Of a DNA stretch of 7,079 nt, positions 5,275-7,079 are shown piece by piece. The position numbers and the translations under genes were made by a program. The DNA is taken from positions 1 to 7,079 of the forward strand of contig PKZI01000257.1 of NCBI GenBank assembly GCA_003133005.1, in the 5' to 3' direction. The first letter of the stretch is position 1. Each line of letters begins with the position of its first letter. This DNA comes from Acidimicrobiaceae bacterium. GTDB lineage: Bacteria; Actinomycetota; Acidimicrobiia; Acidimicrobiales; RAAP-2. The notes under the pieces were generated by a model. That model was not told the origin of the DNA. It did no database searches and saw only the letters and a program-made list of their open reading frames with translations.

Positions 5275-5655
5275 TTAGTTGTTCGTCAGTGAGCTGTAGG
5301 CCGCGGCGTCGAGCAACGCGTCGTAATCTTCACTTGACGAAGTCGTGATCTCACAGATCCAACCTGCACCATAGGGATCACTATTGACCAACTCGGGCGA
5401 TTTTTTGAGCGAATCGTTGACCGCGCTTACCGTGCCACTTACCGGCGCGTATATTTCCGACACCGATTTTGTTGACTCGACCTCACCGAGTGACTCGCCA
5501 CTCTTAATGGTCGCACCAATCTTGGGCGGATCGACGAAGACGACGTCACCGAGGGCGTCTTGGGCGTAGTCAGTGATGCCTATTCGAACCACGGCGCCAT
5601 CCGGTTTCGCCCACTCGTGGTCCTTGGAGTAACGAAGATCCTCGGGGATTTGCAT
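5275..5655 (-). CDS. gcvH: Glycine cleavage system H protein
   Basis: The 126-residue protein is the lipoyl carrier of the glycine cleavage system, shuttling the aminomethyl group from the P protein to the T protein and presenting dihydrolipoamide to the L protein. It opens with 'IPEDLRYSKDHEWAK' (3-17), then 'VRIGITDYAQDALGDVVFVDPP' region (23-44). The lipoylation site is K63 in 'GEVESTKSVSEIYAPVSG' (57-74), followed by 'VNDSL' (79-83) and 'NSDPYGAGWI' (91-100). Length is typical. No gcvP or gcvT gene lies in the window; mycobacteria also have gcvH apart from gcvT in this context. It starts 11 nt after pgsA with only a weak GAG box, so translation may be coupled. The flanking garA-like gene, linked to glutamate metabolism elsewhere, gives an amino-acid/nitrogen theme. 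Confidence 0.95.
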   Translation of the reverse strand: MQIPEDLRYSKDHEWAKPDGAVVRIGITDYAQDALGDVVFVDPPKIGATIKSGESLGEVESTKSVSEIYAPVSGTVSAVNDSLKKSPELVNSDPYGAGWICEITTSSSEDYDALLDAAAYSSLTNN

Positions 5656-5666
5656 ACGCGCTCAAT

Positions 5667-6278
5667 CTACAACGTTCGACGAGCCTCGCGCCCCGTTCGA
5701 AGTGCGTTACGAGCGGGACGAAGGTATCCGAACAACACGATCCACGAAAGACTCAGTCCCATGATGCCGATTATCCACAACGCGATGCGCGCGTCGTGTT
5801 GCCAGAGCGCAAGCGCGGCGTGGTGAGGATTAGTAGTAAGAAGAAATCCCGGGAACGTGAACATGAGGGCGAACGTCGAGACCTTGCCCCACCATAGGAC
5901 GTCGATTCGCGCGGCGCCTAGGGCCGCGAGCACCAGGGTCAACACCGACACCAGCACCTCACGCACCAGGGTCGCGATGGCGAACCACCAGGGAACTCCC
6001 GACGCCGCCGCGACCGCCAAAAGGCCTACGATCAGGAGTAATCGGTCCGCCACTGGGTCAATGATCTTGCCCACCTCGGACACTTGGTGAAGTTTTCGCG
6101 CGAGGTACCCGTCGATCCAGTCCGTCGCCCCGAGCACGCCGAGCAGCCACGCCGCCAGCGCACGGTGATTCGTCGAGAAGAGCAGCCAAAGAAAGACGGG
6201 CAGCAGTGCGAGTCGCACGAGCGTTACGAGGTTCGCCCACGTCAACCAGCCCGCGTCGGCACTCTCCTCGCTCGCCAC
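5667..6278 (-). CDS. pgsA: CDP-alcohol phosphatidyltransferase, probable phosphatidylglycerophosphate synthase
   Basis: The 203-residue integral membrane enzyme transfers a phosphatidyl group from CDP-diacylglycerol to an alcohol phosphate, probably glycerol 3-phosphate, the committed step to phosphatidylglycerol and cardiolipin. The full CDP-alcohol phosphatidyltransferase signature D-x2-DG-x2-AR-x8-G-x3-D-x3-D is present: D53, D56, G57, A60, R61, G70, D74, D78. These aspartates bind the metal ions. 'WANLVTLVRLALLPVFLW' (14-31) is the usual first membrane segment; further hydrophobic segments lie around 40-52, 80-95, 98-122, 133-148 and 165-186, with a basic tail (187-201). The GTG start has AGGAAG 8 nt upstream. 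It lies where M. tuberculosis has pgsA2 (Rv1822). Another CDP-alcohol substrate, such as inositol phosphate, cannot be excluded. Confidence 0.9.
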   Translation of the reverse strand: MASEESADAGWLTWANLVTLVRLALLPVFLWLLFSTNHRALAAWLLGVLGATDWIDGYLARKLHQVSEVGKIIDPVADRLLLIVGLLAVAAASGVPWWFAIATLVREVLVSVLTLVLAALGAARIDVLWWGKVSTFALMFTFPGFLLTTNPHHAALALWQHDARIALWIIGIMGLSLSWIVLFGYLRPARNALRTGREARRTL

Positions 6279-6286
6279 GTGAGATT

Positions 6287-6292
6287 CTTCCT
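6287..6292 (-). promoter_or_regulatory. Ribosome binding site of pgsA inside the upstream stop codon
   Basis: AGGAAG on the minus strand lies 8 nt before the pgsA GTG, and its first two bases are the last two of the aldolase TAG stop. Ribosomes ending the aldolase would sit on this site, so the two genes are probably translationally coupled. It also supports the GTG as the real start. Confidence 0.5.
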
Positions 6293-7079
6293 AGGCGATG
6301 GTGACGGATTCGTCGAGATAGACGTCCTGGACCGCGTGCACGATCGCGGCACCTTCGTCGATGGGTCGTTGGAACGCCTTTCGACCAAGGATGAGTCCTT
6401 GTCCACCCGCGCGTTTGTTGATCACTGCGGTACGTACGGCGTCGGCGAAGTCGTCGTTGCCCTTGGACTCGCCACCGGAGTTGATGAGTCCGATGCGACC
6501 GGCGTAACAGTTCACGACCTGCCAACGAGTGAGGTCAATGGGATTGTCGGTGGTGAGCTCTGAGTACACCTTGGGATTGGTCTTGCCGAACTTGATCGCG
6601 TTGTAGCCACCGTTGTTCTCGGGTTGCTTTTGTTTAATGATGTCCGCCTCGATCGTCACGCCAATGTGGTTGGCCTGACCCGTGAGGTCGGCACTTAGGT
6701 GATAATCAACCTCGGGGGTCTTAAAGGCATCGTTACGCAAGTAGCACCACAACACGGTGAACAGACCAAGACGGTGTGCTTCGGCGAAGGCTTTGGTTAC
6801 TTCTTCGAGTTGACGTACGGAATCCTCGGAACCGAAGTAGACCGTCGCGCCCACCCCCACCGCGCCCAGGTCGGCCGCTTGTTGTGCGCTCGCGAACATG
6901 CGCTGGTCGAACGTGTTCGGATAACGCAACAGATCGTTGTGATTGATCTTGACGATGAAGGGAATGCGCGTGACGTAGCGACGCGACACGATGCCAAGTC
7001 CCCCAAGCGTCGTGGCAATGGCGTTACAGTCCGCCGCGATCGCCAGATCACAAAGTCGCGCGGGGTCGAAGTACTCGGG
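6291..7079 (-). CDS. fbaB: Class I fructose-bisphosphate aldolase, FbaB/DhnA type (5' end outside window)
   Basis: This is the C-terminal 262 residues of a class I (Schiff-base) fructose-1,6-bisphosphate aldolase of the bacterial/archaeal DhnA type, cleaving fructose 1,6-bisphosphate to DHAP and glyceraldehyde 3-phosphate, or the reverse. The frame is open to the window edge, starting P-E-Y-F-D-P, so about 90 N-terminal residues are missing relative to E. coli FbaB (350); the GTG at 6989 is an internal valine. Recognisable blocks are '[11 protein letters not shown]', '[11 protein letters not shown]', '[14 protein letters not shown]', '[14 protein letters not shown]', 'NPIDLTRWQ', 'INSGG', 'GLILGRKAF' and the C-terminal 'AVQDVYLD'. 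The likely Schiff-base lysine is the first K of IIKQK (codon 6633-6635). The C-terminus is complete. It is the first visible gene of the minus-strand run and ends 12 nt before pgsA. Confidence 0.95.
   Translation of the reverse strand, partial: PEYFDPARLCDLAIAADCNAIATTLGGLGIVSRRYVTRIPFIVKINHNDLLRYPNTFDQRMFASAQQAADLGAVGVGATVYFGSEDSVRQLEEVTKAFAEAHRLGLFTVLWCYLRNDAFKTPEVDYHLSADLTGQANHIGVTIEADIIKQKQPENNGGYNAIKFGKTNPKVYSELTTDNPIDLTRWQVVNCYAGRIGLINSGGESKGNDDFADAVRTAVINKRAGGQGLILGRKAFQRPIDEGAAIVHAVQDVYLDESVTIA

Larger units (their letters stand above)
2592..7079 (-). other. Probable operon fbaB-pgsA-gcvH-garA-ftsR-DUF151-DUF4232
   Basis: Seven same-strand genes are separated by 12, 11, 30, -4, 39 and -4 nt, with no terminator-like hairpin or clear promoter between them. 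Two junctions are GTGA stop/start overlaps (garA-ftsR at 4774-4777, DUF151-DUF4232 at 3164-3167). The pgsA-to-DUF151 order is the one recalled from mycobacteria; fbaB before it and DUF4232 after it look lineage-specific. The promoter is probably upstream of the window. The 30-nt and 39-nt gaps are the only places where an internal promoter would fit. Confidence 0.7.

Noticed and set aside
6058..6563. Overlapping frames on both strands across the pgsA/fbaB junction
   Set aside because: Arg-rich or low-complexity translations in alternative frames of pgsA and fbaB; the pgsA and aldolase readings carry full family motifs.
6797..7051. 84-codon minus-strand frame within the aldolase
   Set aside because: Out-of-frame shadow. 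The aldolase frame stays open to the window edge and matches the family throughout.

Overview
The window looks like chromosomal DNA from a moderately GC-rich actinobacterium. The main evidence is gene order on the minus strand: a pgsA-type phosphatidyltransferase, gcvH, a GarA/OdhI-type FHA protein, an FtsR-type MerR regulator and a DUF151 (bifunctional nuclease family) protein. This is the order recalled for the Mycobacterium tuberculosis Rv1822-Rv1829 neighbourhood. A secreted DUF4232 protein, frequent GTG starts and two apparently leaderless promoters fit the same phylum. The differences from mycobacteria (zinc-ribbon FHA protein, class I DhnA-type aldolase, long FtsR linker) hint at a deep branch such as Acidimicrobiia, but that is a guess.

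Left part (1-1462) is loosely packed. A rho-independent terminator (52-89) belongs to a plus-strand transcript from outside the window. It is followed by three small minus-strand genes: a GNAT acetyltransferase (114-617), an 84-residue membrane protein (730-984) with a perfect 16-bp palindrome touching its stop codon, and a DUF4177-like protein (1259-1462). The gap 994-1258 holds no convincing gene, but it has a cluster of inverted GACGC repeats and a promoter-like element whose spacer is a perfect inverted repeat.

Middle part (1463-2591): a 102-bp divergent spacer separates the DUF4177-like gene from the only confident plus-strand gene, an AcuI/YhdH-type acrylyl-CoA reductase (1565-2545). 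Both start codons lack a Shine-Dalgarno sequence, and each lies exactly 6 nt after a TAnnnT box, which suggests two leaderless transcripts. The reductase converges on the big minus-strand cluster across a 46-bp gap that has no good terminator.

Right part (2592-7079) is one tight minus-strand gene run, read from right to left: fbaB (5' end outside the window), pgsA, gcvH, garA-like, ftsR-like, DUF151, DUF4232. Gaps are 12, 11, 30, -4, 39 and -4 nt, with two GTGA stop/start overlaps. The run joins central carbon metabolism (aldolase), phospholipid synthesis (PgsA), glycine cleavage (GcvH), a probable 2-oxoglutarate/glutamate switch protein (FHA) and a cell-division/growth regulator (FtsR). I see no mobile element, CRISPR array, tRNA or rRNA. 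The most unusual points are the zinc ribbon in place of the usual phospho-switch tail in the GarA-like protein, the long acidic linker in the FtsR-like regulator, and the regulatory DNA between 714 and 1564.
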